From the NCBI GenBank assembly GCA_013152135.1, contig JAADGX010000050.1:1-12522 (forward strand): a stretch of 12,522 nt of DNA, read 5' to 3'. Position 1 is the stretch's first letter. Each line of letters starts with the position of its first letter. A program made the translations under genes and the position numbers. The DNA is from Chlorobiota bacterium. GTDB taxonomy: Bacteria; Bacteroidota; Ignavibacteria; SZUA-365; JAADGX01. The notes beneath the pieces are model-generated. The model made no database searches. It was not told the DNA's origin and saw nothing but the letters and a program-made list of their open reading frames with translations. Below are positions 5,113 through 12,522 of this stretch, in pieces.

Positions 5113-7788
5113 TCATGCAGCTCCATCATGCAACCGTTGATCGTCCGCAACAATAACGATGGATGGATCGCCCTGCTCCCGGAGTCGCTCGAGCTCCAGT
5201 GGATGCTCGTCCGCCATTTCTTCTTCCGATAGCGTACCCTTGATCCACGCCAAGTTCATGGGGTACACGTCCGGGTTGAAAATCACGAAATAAATATGCC
5301 ATACGAGGATTGCCAACGTGGCCAACCAGGCTTCGTAGAAATGTACAACCTCTGCAATATCAATTACCAGTTTCGATGTTGCAGAACCGAAGAACGTGCT
5401 AAACCACAACAGAAGACCGGTTACGACCATCACGACCGTGCCCCAGATCAACGCCCAATACTCCGCTTTTTCAACATAGCCGAATCGACCGAATTTTGGC
5501 CGCTGCGAGGTCAACCCGACATAATACTGGAACGTTCTCATAATATCGCGTACGTCTTGCAAACGAGGCAACAAATCCTTGATAAGCTGTCGACCGCGCG
5601 GCGTAACGGCGATGTAAAAGAGATGATAAATGGACACGGTACCCATGACAACACCCGCTATGCGATGCATGAGACTGCGCAATGCAAACGCCGGTTCTCC
5701 ACCGATGTCGCGAATCCATGTCACCCACCACGCATCCGGATAACGCAAGCCGAAACCGGTGAAGACAAGCGTGAAGAAACTCGCCATCATCAGGAAATGC
5801 TGAATTCGTTCATTACGGGTCATTCTCACGTACAAATAGGGCCTGTACTTGTGCACGATACCCAGCCTGCGCATGCGAAGCTTCCGCTGGGCTTTCCTGA
5901 TGAAGTCCAGCAAATTGTGAACGAGCATTCCGCCAATGACCACAATGATCATCCATATGTATATCCAGCTTATCCAGTACAAAACGCCTGAGTTTTCGCT
6001 TTTTATCTGCGTATGGATTCTGGTGCTGGCAAAATTCCGCGTCGCATTAGGGTGGCATTTTCCGCAGGTGGTCGGCAGATTTTTAATATTGATGGACGAT
6101 TCCGGGTTTGAGGAGGGAAGGATTTTATGGTACCCGTGACAACTTGCGCAGTTGGCCGCGGTGGTAGAACCCGCCTCCAGCGCCAGTCCGTGGTAACTCG
6201 ACATGTAGGTTTGAGGGTTTTCCGCCGACAAACCGAATTTCGTATCGAGCTTTACCGAAGCGTGACAAGGCGAGCAAACGTCCCGGGCCAGGTTCCTGGT
6301 ACTGACGGGTGACTGAGGATTCTTGACGTTCAGAATCTGGTGCTGGCCATGACAGGTGGTACAGGTTGGAGCCTCCATCACGCCGCTCATCAAGGCGACG
6401 CCGTGAATGCTGTGCTCGAAATCGTTGGATTCCTTTTCGTGACATCCCGCCTTCCCGCACGTCTTGTACTCGACCCTCTTGAACAACTGGCTTTGCGGAT
6501 CCCCGCCCCTTCGCATATTGTGGGCGCCATGACAATCGCTGCACGTGGCAGAGTTCTCATTCCCTTTCGCCAGTGCTTGCGCATGAACACTGTGTTCATA
6601 CGCATCGATAAATTTCGTCGAAAGGCCGACCTTGGCGCGCACCTCCGGAGAGTTCAAATGGCACTTGAGACAAACCTTCTGTTCGTTCAGTTTTGAAACC
6701 GGACTCTGACTGTTGGTGATGCTCTGGATGGTATGCTCACCGTGGCAATCCGTACACGTTGGCGCGTAGGGCTTTCCCTCGTGGAGCGCCCGTCCATGAT
6801 TCGATGCACGGTATTCGACAACAACGTCAGGATGGCACTTACCGCAGGTCTGTGGAATATTCTCGAAAGCAACCGGGGACGCGACGCCTTTTGCATCCTG
6901 CACCAGGTGATTGCGATGGCAGTCGATACACGTAACGGCCTTTTTCCCCTTGAACTTGCCTTGAGCATGGATGCTGTGCGCATAACTACGAACAAACTTG
7001 ACCATCCTCTCGCCGCCGGGCTGGCCCGCGAAATACTTTTCATCGAGGTGGCAGGAAAGACATGACAGCGAGACCGCCCTCTTATCAATCGTCGAAGCGT
7101 GGTTGCCGTGGCAATCCGTACAACACGCAACCGAAGGTTCCTCGGATGTCGCACAGTGATCCAGCCCCTTATGAAAGGAATGGCGGGGATTGGGATGACA
7201 CGTGATGCAGGTCTTGTAAACAAACGCCCTGCCCTCCTTACTGGCATGGGCCTGCACACCTTTGATCTCGTGTGCTTTCCCGTGGCACGTTTCACAACTC
7301 GGTCCAGAACCGGAGCGCCGGTACAGCTTGTAATGCTTACTCGTCCGATACTTCCGAACATCACGCGACGTGTGACAGGATTCACACGTCGTTACCGGAT
7401 CCAGTGAATCCGCCGGCTTTATATCGTGTTTACCGTGACACGCAGCGCACGCGGGTTCGTCGCGGGTTCCCAATCGCTCCGCGTGTATGCTCGACGAGAA
7501 TCCAGGGACATCGTGGCACTGCGTGCAATCGACAACGCCTGGCTCAGTACGATGGGGAAGATTTTCGGGATCATAACCCGCGTGGCAAGAGACACAATCC
7601 TGGTCACCATGAACCGACGAAGAAAATACGCTCTTGTCCACATGGAGAGAAACTTCTTTCCCTCCCCTTTCCATAGTCAGGTCAGGATCACCGTGACACG
7701 AGAAACAATCGTCATTTGACTGAGCGATACTGCCATTTTGGGCAACAACCAGGAATAAAAGAATGAAAAATTGGAGTTTCAGTACCAT
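5113..7788 (-). CDS. Fusion of 19-haem cytochrome c with cytochrome b membrane domain (CbcL-like architecture)
   Basis: This 891-residue protein would carry electrons from the quinol pool to the periplasm within one polypeptide. A signal peptide occupies residues 1-23. The periplasmic part (28-579) has eighteen CxxCH motifs plus one CxxxxCH (C444-H450), nineteen haem sites in all. A membrane helix (about 602-628) carries H624. After a basic loop comes a four-helix cytochrome b domain (about 660-845) with candidate ligands H664, H708, H722, H816 and H831, and the motif RPKFGRFGYVEK at 763-774. The first three haems match the downstream 19-haem protein in spacing (37 and 23 residues) and in surrounding sequence, so the two are paralogues. 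The b domain is likewise a paralogue of the separate cytochrome b at 2116-2977. Geobacter CbcL is a known c/b fusion of this kind but with fewer haems. It is the first gene of its operon. The Shine-Dalgarno before ATG 7788 is weak (TAGG nine bases upstream). The partner and final acceptor are unknown. Confidence 0.94.
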   Translation of the reverse strand: MVLKLQFFILLFLVVAQNGSIAQSNDDCFSCHGDPDLTMERGGKEVSLHVDKSVFSSSVHGDQDCVSCHAGYDPENLPHRTEPGVVDCTQCHDVPGFSSSIHAERLGTRDEPACAACHGKHDIKPADSLDPVTTCESCHTSRDVRKYRTSKHYKLYRRSGSGPSCETCHGKAHEIKGVQAHASKEGRAFVYKTCITCHPNPRHSFHKGLDHCATSEEPSVACCTDCHGNHASTIDKRAVSLSCLSCHLDEKYFAGQPGGERMVKFVRSYAHSIHAQGKFKGKKAVTCIDCHRNHLVQDAKGVASPVAFENIPQTCGKCHPDVVVEYRASNHGRALHEGKPYAPTCTDCHGEHTIQSITNSQSPVSKLNEQKVCLKCHLNSPEVRAKVGLSTKFIDAYEHSVHAQALAKGNENSATCSDCHGAHNMRRGGDPQSQLFKRVEYKTCGKAGCHEKESNDFEHSIHGVALMSGVMEAPTCTTCHGQHQILNVKNPQSPVSTRNLARDVCSPCHASVKLDTKFGLSAENPQTYMSSYHGLALEAGSTTAANCASCHGYHKILPSSNPESSINIKNLPTTCGKCHPNATRNFASTRIHTQIKSENSGVLYWISWIYIWMIIVVIGGMLVHNLLDFIRKAQRKLRMRRLGIVHKYRPYLYVRMTRNERIQHFLMMASFFTLVFTGFGLRYPDAWWVTWIRDIGGEPAFALRSLMHRIAGVVMGTVSIYHLFYIAVTPRGRQLIKDLLPRLQDVRDIMRTFQYYVGLTSQRPKFGRFGYVEKAEYWALIWGTVVMVVTGLLLWFSTFFGSATSKLVIDIAEVVHFYEAWLATLAILVWHIYFVIFNPDVYPMNLAWIKGTLSEEEMADEHPLELERLREQGDPSIVIVADDQRLHDGAA

Positions 7789-7910
7789 GAAAGCAAACCT
7801 AGCTGGGATGAGTGCATTTTGTTATTTAATATCCCTTAACTTTCATGCATACAAAATACAAAACGCTTTCTAATATTGCCAGATATTTATACCAAAATAC
7901 CGTTTTTTCG

Positions 7911-7926
7911 ATTGTTATAAAACAAT
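7911..7926. promoter_or_regulatory. CRP/FNR-like palindrome, candidate operator
   Basis: ATTGTTATAAAACAAT has perfect six-base arms around ATAA and fits the form TTGTT-N4-AACAA. Regulators of the CRP/FNR family, including FNR (TTGAT-N4-ATCAA) and HcpR-type proteins (TTGT...ACAA), bind sites of this shape. It lies 123 bases upstream of the first cytochrome start, which would suit oxygen or redox control. The assignment rests on one site. Confidence 0.4.
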
Positions 7927-7929
7927 GAT

Positions 7930-7943
7930 AAGTATTTATACTT
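7930..7943. promoter_or_regulatory. Second palindrome, AAGTATTTATACTT
   Basis: This is an inverted repeat with perfect six-base arms (AAGTAT/ATACTT) around a TT centre, three bases from the CRP/FNR-like palindrome. It could be another protein-binding site, but AT-rich DNA produces such matches easily and no known regulator motif is recognised. Confidence 0.25.
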
Positions 7944-7977
7944 TTGATACATCACACACATGAATGAGCTTTGTCAT

Positions 7978-8011
7978 AAAAGAAGGGTGACAACATTTGT
8001 GCTATCACCCT
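7978..8011 (-). terminator. Intrinsic terminator of the nuo operon
   Basis: On the minus strand, AGGGTGA pairs with TCACCCT (arms 8005-8011 and 7984-7990). Five more inner pairs, two of them G-U type, close a CAAA loop to give a 12-bp stem. TTCTTTT follows directly. The plus strand has no T tract after the stem, so it acts in the nuo direction. It lies about 65 bases after the nuoN stop codon and separates complex I from the cytochrome operon. Confidence 0.85.
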
Positions 8012-8076
8012 CAGTTTCGTAGAAATGAGTATTATCCTACACGGATATCACGGACAACGTACGTCCCGGTTTATCG

Positions 8077-9582
8077 TCACCGGAGAAAAAGAGTCACGGA
8101 GTTCTTCGCCCATTCAAGAATGGGCCCAAAATACAAACCGAACACAATCGTCGGTACCGCGAAGATGAGCGATCCCGCGATGGTCCTGCTCCCAAAGTGG
8201 ATTGTCCGGGTTTCCCCTTCGTCCCCCTGACGGAGATACATGTTCCTGAACACACGGGCATAGTAATACAAGGAAATCACGCTGTTGATGACCCCGATGA
8301 TCGCCAGCCAGACGAAACCCGGTTTGCTCAGAACAGCGGCGAATATCCATAATTTACCGATGAATCCGGCCGTCGGGGGCAATCCGGTCAAGGAAACCAG
8401 AAAAATCGCCATCGCACCGGCCACCCAGGGCGCTCGATATGCCAGGCCGCGGTAATCGTCGATGTCCTCGGAACCCGTTTTCTGGGCAACAACCATAACG
8501 ACATAGAACGCGCCAAGATTCATGATGAGGTACATAACGAAATACACCATAATGGCGGCGATACCATTGTCCGTGGCCACAACCAACCCCATCAGCATAT
8601 ACCCGGCGTGTGCAATGCTGGAATACGCCAACATACGCTTCAGGTTATCCTGCCATAATGCGACGAGGTTGCCCAGCGTCATGGTTAAAACCGATAACAC
8701 GGCAATAATCAACTCCCAGTTCATGCCTGCGAGGATCTCCCAGGTTCCATTCGCGGAAATCGTGTTCAAGAACGCCACTTTGAAGAACCTGATGGTTATT
8801 GCGAATCCGGCGGCTTTCGACGCAACGGAAAGGTACGCAGTGATTGTAATCGGGGCCCCTTCGTACACATCCGGGGTCCAGTAATGGAACGGAACCACTG
8901 ACATTTTATAGCCGAATCCACCGATAATGAGAATCACGGCGGCAACCAGGGTTGCGTACGCCCATGATCCCGGCATGACCGCGCCTGTTGCCAGCACTTC
9001 CCTGATGCTGTAAATATCAAGCGCTCCTGTCAAACCGTAGATCAGCGAAATACCGTACAACATGAGGCCGGAAGAAACCGCGCCGAAGATAACGTACTTG
9101 AGGGCGGCCTCGTTCGAACGCTCGACGTTTCGCAGGTACCCGGAAAGAACGTACGAGGACAAACTCACCAATTCGATGGACAGGTACATCATCAACAGAT
9201 TGGAAGCGCCAACCATGAGGAACATTCCCAGCGTCATCGAAACGATAAACGCGAAGTATTCACCTGCGTGCTCGGCATTGTTTCGGATCTCCTCGGATTG
9301 CAGGGAAAACCCCAGGACGAGTATACCGCTGATGATGATGAGATACTTGAAGAATACTGCAAAAGGATCAACCGCCAGCATCACTCCAAAAACGGAAGCA
9401 TCGCTTCCACTTTGCGTTCCCAGCAACAGAAAGGCAAGCACGAATCCCGACAAGGCAACATACCCGGTACGCATCGGCGCTTTCCTGAAAACAAACTGGG
9501 AGAACAACGTGAGGACAAACGTCACGGTGAGGATGAGTTCCGGCCACAGGAGCGACAGACTGCTTTGAATGATTTCGTTCAT
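8077..9582 (-). CDS. nuoN: NADH-quinone oxidoreductase subunit N
   Basis: This is one of the three antiporter-like, proton-pumping membrane subunits of complex I, 501 residues long and so of usual length, with about fourteen hydrophobic segments. Family landmarks are the membrane glutamate E137 in LSIELVSLSSYVL; K226 in GYKMSVVPFHYW, followed by TPDVYEGAP; K256; and K315 in QDNLKRMLAYSSIAHAGYM. The ATG at 9582 lies 47 bases after the nuoM stop and has only a weak AGAG upstream. It is the last nuo gene before a terminator, the normal position for nuoN. No defect is visible. Confidence 0.97.
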   Translation of the reverse strand: MNEIIQSSLSLLWPELILTVTFVLTLFSQFVFRKAPMRTGYVALSGFVLAFLLLGTQSGSDASVFGVMLAVDPFAVFFKYLIIISGILVLGFSLQSEEIRNNAEHAGEYFAFIVSMTLGMFLMVGASNLLMMYLSIELVSLSSYVLSGYLRNVERSNEAALKYVIFGAVSSGLMLYGISLIYGLTGALDIYSIREVLATGAVMPGSWAYATLVAAVILIIGGFGYKMSVVPFHYWTPDVYEGAPITITAYLSVASKAAGFAITIRFFKVAFLNTISANGTWEILAGMNWELIIAVLSVLTMTLGNLVALWQDNLKRMLAYSSIAHAGYMLMGLVVATDNGIAAIMVYFVMYLIMNLGAFYVVMVVAQKTGSEDIDDYRGLAYRAPWVAGAMAIFLVSLTGLPPTAGFIGKLWIFAAVLSKPGFVWLAIIGVINSVISLYYYARVFRNMYLRQGDEGETRTIHFGSRTIAGSLIFAVPTIVFGLYFGPILEWAKNSVTLFLR

Positions 9583-9629
9583 ATAATGCTCTATACTATT
9601 CGGTTTGCCGATGTATCATGAACCAATCA

Positions 9630-11204
9630 TCACATCAACCCGGCGACCCGGGCACTCGAGGTAACAACCTCAACCAAGTGATTCATGGAATTCGAGAACC
9701 AATTAAAGGCAATTCCCGGTTGGACGCCGAGTACAACCACTACTACCGCTAAAGGAGCCAGGGACAGAATTTCCCTCACACTGATGTCCTTCAGTCCTTC
9801 CCAACGCTCGGGCAATGTGCCCATGAACACACGCTGAAATGCCCATAACATGTATCCCGCACCCAGAACGATGCCCAGCGTTGAAAGAGAGGCCCAGAAT
9901 ATATTGGTATGAAAGGCCCCCAGGAAACAAAACGCTTCACTCACGAAACCGCTCAACCCGGGCAACCCGATGGCGGCGAAAAATGCGATAACAGTGAAAA
10001 AGCTGTACACCGGCATCTTGTTATAAATCCCCCCGAAATCACTCATCTTTCGCGTATGTGCACGATCGTACAGAACGCCCACCAGGATAAAGAGCATGGC
10101 CGTGATGGTACCGTGGTTGAACATCTGGAATATCGCTCCATTCATCCCCTGGGGGTTCAAGGCGGCTAATCCGATCATCACGTACCCCATATGGCTGATC
10201 GACGAGTACGCAATCATCTTCTTGAAGTCCGTCTGCGCCATCGCCACCAGCGCTCCATAGACAATATTGATGAAGCCGAGAATGATGATGGGAAGCTGGA
10301 AATACAACATGGAGTCGGGAAACATCGGCAAACTGATCCGCATCAATCCGTACGTTCCCATTTTCAAGAGCACACCGGCCAGAATCACGGAAATCGCCGT
10401 CGGCGCCTCCACGTGTGCATCGGGCAACCACGTGTGGAAGGGAAAAATCGGGACCTTGATGGCAAATCCGATGAACAATGCAATAAAGGCTAGGTGTCGC
10501 GCCGTCGTCGCAATTCCGCCAAAGATGGAATCGGATGCCACGTTGGCCGGATCCATCATGGCAATCATGTTGAACGTGTGGAAGCCCGTGCTGGGATCGG
10601 TCGTACTGAAGTACAAACCGATCATGACGAGAAGAATGAACACCGAACCGAGCAAGGTGTAAATGAAGAACTTGATCGCAGCGTATTCCCTTCTTGGCCC
10701 GCCCCAGATCCCGATCAGGAAATACATGGGCAGGAGCATCAACTCCCAGAAGATGTAGAAGAGAAAGAAATCCAGTGAGCAGAAAACCCCGATCATGGCT
10801 GCGTCGAGAAGGAGGAACATGGCAAAGTAGCCCTTCAAGTTCTTCTTGACACTGAAGGATGCCAGTGAGGCCACAACGACGATCAGCGTGGTCAGGAGAA
10901 CCATGGGCATGGATAAGCCGTCCACCCCCATGAAATACTCGATCCGTATCTCACCGAACCACGGTGTTTTTGGAATTGTAATCCATTGCATTCGTTCAAC
11001 AAATTGCATTCCGGATTCCGCGTTGATCCCTGCCAACGACGGGTCGAATCCTGCCCATAGAAAAATGGCGAAGATGAACTGCACCAACGTGACAGCCACC
11101 GCCACTCCCCGGATATTTCGATGATTCTCCTTGGGAAGCAACAGGATAACCAACAATCCCAGGACGGGCAGGAACGTAATAAAGGACAGTATGGGGAAAT
11201 CCAT
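9630..11204 (-). CDS. nuoM: NADH-quinone oxidoreductase subunit M
   Basis: This is the second antiporter-like proton-pumping subunit of complex I, 524 residues, full length. Key elements are E154 in FWELMLLPMYFLIGIWGG, K250 before FPFHTWLPDAHVEAPTA (255-270), K281, and the KK pair 328-329 in QTDFKKMIAYSSISHMGY. The ATG at 11204 is preceded by AAGGGAG five bases away, a good ribosome-binding site. It lies between nuoL and nuoN in the standard order, on one transcript. Confidence 0.98.
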   Translation of the reverse strand: MDFPILSFITFLPVLGLLVILLLPKENHRNIRGVAVAVTLVQFIFAIFLWAGFDPSLAGINAESGMQFVERMQWITIPKTPWFGEIRIEYFMGVDGLSMPMVLLTTLIVVVASLASFSVKKNLKGYFAMFLLLDAAMIGVFCSLDFFLFYIFWELMLLPMYFLIGIWGGPRREYAAIKFFIYTLLGSVFILLVMIGLYFSTTDPSTGFHTFNMIAMMDPANVASDSIFGGIATTARHLAFIALFIGFAIKVPIFPFHTWLPDAHVEAPTAISVILAGVLLKMGTYGLMRISLPMFPDSMLYFQLPIIILGFINIVYGALVAMAQTDFKKMIAYSSISHMGYVMIGLAALNPQGMNGAIFQMFNHGTITAMLFILVGVLYDRAHTRKMSDFGGIYNKMPVYSFFTVIAFFAAIGLPGLSGFVSEAFCFLGAFHTNIFWASLSTLGIVLGAGYMLWAFQRVFMGTLPERWEGLKDISVREILSLAPLAVVVVVLGVQPGIAFNWFSNSMNHLVEVVTSSARVAGLM

Positions 11205-11266
11205 CAGTTCTCCCTTACAATTTTCTTCTGATTAATCGTTTTATAATGTTTCATTTGAATAGTCAT
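11204..11266 (-). CDS. Possible 20-codon mini-ORF bridging nuoL and nuoM
   Basis: The 61-base nuoL-nuoM spacer is open in one frame. Its ATG shares the A of the nuoL stop (TGATG at 11264-11268), and its TGA shares its A with the nuoM start (TGATG again). The predicted peptide is basic (MTIQMKHYKT...VREN) and resembles nothing known to me. The frame has no ribosome-binding site of its own, and the nuoM site lies inside it. It may merely let ribosomes read through from nuoL to nuoM, or be chance. Confidence 0.2.
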   Translation of the reverse strand: MTIQMKHYKTINQKKIVREN

Positions 11267-12522
11267 CAATAAAAGGCGTAGAACAGTATCACGACGCCCA
11301 GCAAGGCGAAGGCCACGTAAGTCTGAATTCTTCCCGTCTGGAATTTCCGCACAACCAACCCGGCAAAGCCGGCAAAATACGCGCTGAAATTCACCAGGCC
11401 ATCGACGATGTACTTGTCAATCCACCCGCTGATCCGCGACACGATTACCGTCACCCTCGCAGCGCCGTTGACCGCACCGTCCACGACCCTTCCGTCGAAC
11501 CAATTCAGTACTCGCGTCAACAACAATATCCCCGGCACGATGAGCCACTTTTCGTACAATTCATCGAAATACCACTTGTTGAGCAAGAAGCGATGCACAG
11601 GCTTGTAACGCCGTTCCAGGGCGTCGACATCAACGACCTTTTTCGTATAGAATAGAAACGCGACCAGAATACCGGACAAGGCCAGAAACAGCGAAACGAA
11701 CATTCCGACGGTATGGACTTCGTGCACGGTATGCTCGAGCAGCTCCTGCATCTCCATGCCCAACGCTCCCGCCGCGGCAACGCTCTCTTCCGCTACGTGG
11801 CCCGCCGCTCCGAATACATACCAGTTGTCACCGACAACGGTGTGCGGAGTCTTGACGGACTGCATAAACCATCCATTCGAAGGTCCAAACGGGTTCCACG
11901 CAAAGAAGATCCATGTGGAAAGAACGGCCAGGATGACCAATGGAAGCTTCATGTTCCAACCGGATTCCTTGACATGCTCAAAAATATCACTCCGTTTTGG
12001 TTCACCGGTGAACGTGAGAAAGACCAGGCGGAACATGTAAAATGCGGTAAGGGCCGCGACGCCATATCCGATATATGGAAACAACACGGCAAGACCGCCT
12101 TTCAGGCTTCCAAACGCCCATGCGGAAGCGAGGATCTCGTCTTTGCTCAAGAACCCGGAGAAGAACGGTATCCCCGAAATGGACAGGCTCGCGATCACAA
12201 ACGTGATGTACGTTACCGGCATCTTTTTCCCCAACCCACCCATGTTCCGGATGTCCTGCGGATCGGTTTCGTGATCGTGCAAGTGATGAAGGCTGTGATG
12301 CATGGCGTGAATCACGGAACCACTCCCCAGGAAGAGCAACGCCTTGAACATGGCATGCGTGGCCAAATGGAATAACGCCGCGGTGTACGCTCCCAGACCT
12401 ACCGCAAAAACCATGTACCCCAGCTGGCTGATGGTGGAGTACGCCAGGACTTTCTTGATATCGTTTTGTACCAGGGCGATGGTTGCCGCAAGAAAAGCGG
12501 TTATCGCTCCGATCACCGCCAC
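11266..12522 (-). CDS. nuoL: NADH-quinone oxidoreductase subunit L, C-terminal two thirds (5' end outside window)
   Basis: This is the distal antiporter-like subunit of complex I, cut by the window edge: 418 codons to the stop are present. The first visible codon is an internal GTG, not a start. Residues 21-37 (DIKKVLAYSTISQLGYM) hold the conserved lysine helix, followed by HLATHAMFKALLFLGSGS and a histidine-rich loop (HAMHHSLHHLHDHE, about 72-85) common in bacterial NuoL. The C-terminal part should contain the long amphipathic lateral helix and the final anchor helix ending at FYAFY. Nothing abnormal is seen in the visible part. Confidence 0.96.
   Translation of the reverse strand: MAVIGAITAFLAATIALVQNDIKKVLAYSTISQLGYMVFAVGLGAYTAALFHLATHAMFKALLFLGSGSVIHAMHHSLHHLHDHETDPQDIRNMGGLGKKMPVTYITFVIASLSISGIPFFSGFLSKDEILASAWAFGSLKGGLAVLFPYIGYGVAALTAFYMFRLVFLTFTGEPKRSDIFEHVKESGWNMKLPLVILAVLSTWIFFAWNPFGPSNGWFMQSVKTPHTVVGDNWYVFGAAGHVAEESVAAAGALGMEMQELLEHTVHEVHTVGMFVSLFLALSGILVAFLFYTKKVVDVDALERRYKPVHRFLLNKWYFDELYEKWLIVPGILLLTRVLNWFDGRVVDGAVNGAARVTVIVSRISGWIDKYIVDGLVNFSAYFAGFAGLVVRKFQTGRIQTYVAFALLGVVILFYAFY

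Larger units (their letters stand above)
7789..7976 (-). promoter_or_regulatory. AT-rich leader and probable promoter region of the cytochrome operon
   Basis: These roughly 190 bases separate the nuo terminator from the first cytochrome start and are much richer in A and T than the flanking genes. TATAAA-like and TATAAC-like hexamers occur on the minus strand (for example 7883-7891), but none is paired with a convincing -35 element, and no clear Bacteroidetes-type TAnnTTTG is present. The promoter is inferred from position and composition only. No small gene or recognisable riboswitch was seen here. Confidence 0.5.

Noticed and set aside
5296..5991. Open frame of 231 codons on the plus strand
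   Set aside because: It is antisense to the cytochrome b domain of the fused protein, with no recognisable product and no ribosome-binding site that stands out.
6687..7385. Long open frame of 232 codons on the minus strand
   Set aside because: It lies wholly inside the fused cytochrome gene in another frame and gives an Arg-rich, low-sense product. The haem-motif frame is clearly the real one.
3240..7720. Regularly spaced repeated words (GTGACA, TGGCA and similar) that resemble an array or CRISPR
   Set aside because: They are the reverse complements of CxxCH haem-motif codons in two cytochrome genes. Spacing varies between about 20 and 45 codons and the repeats are not identical.
7789..7980. 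Cyclic di-GMP (GEMM) riboswitch, which can precede multihaem cytochrome genes in Geobacter
   Set aside because: The conserved GEMM core and paired helices are not visible in this AT-rich leader.

Overview
The window looks like chromosomal DNA from a respiring, probably anaerobic or facultative, Gram-negative-type bacterium of moderate GC content. The signs are a Tat-exported ferredoxin-like subunit, periplasmic multihaem cytochromes c, and a NADH:quinone oxidoreductase (complex I) operon. The protein style (nuoL with a His-rich loop, large CxxCH proteins fused or coupled to a cytochrome b) recalls deep FCB-type or metal-respiring lineages, but taxonomy cannot be fixed from this sequence alone.

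Layout. (1) 10-2012, plus strand: a two-gene unit encoding a four-cluster [4Fe-4S] ferredoxin-like protein and an NrfD/PsrC-type membrane quinol-binding subunit, probably the tail of an operon that starts left of the window. (2) 2031-2073: a long A/T-flanked hairpin, placed as a shared terminator for two convergent units. (3) 2116-7788, minus strand: a cytochrome operon. In transcription order it holds an 891-residue fusion of a 19-haem cytochrome c with a dihaem-type cytochrome b; a second 19-haem cytochrome c anchored by one helix; and a separate cytochrome b gene. That last gene is broken by an exact 10-bp tandem duplication at 2588-2607. (4) 7789-8076: intergenic, with the intrinsic terminator of the nuo operon and an AT-rich control region containing two palindromes, one of them CRP/FNR-like. 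(5) 8077-12522, minus strand: nuoN, nuoM and a 5'-truncated nuoL, the end of a complex I operon.

How it may work together (inference). Complex I feeds electrons from NADH into the quinone pool while pumping protons. The cytochrome b modules and the NrfD subunit are quinol-oxidising membrane modules. They would pass electrons outward to the 19-haem periplasmic wires and then to terminal or extracellular acceptors, as the inner-membrane CbcL-type and Cbc complexes of Geobacter do. The most unusual points are the paired paralogous modules (one fused, one split, each with 19 haem-binding motifs), the near-exact 243-residue internal duplication in the second cytochrome, and the slippage-type duplication that splits the partner cytochrome b.
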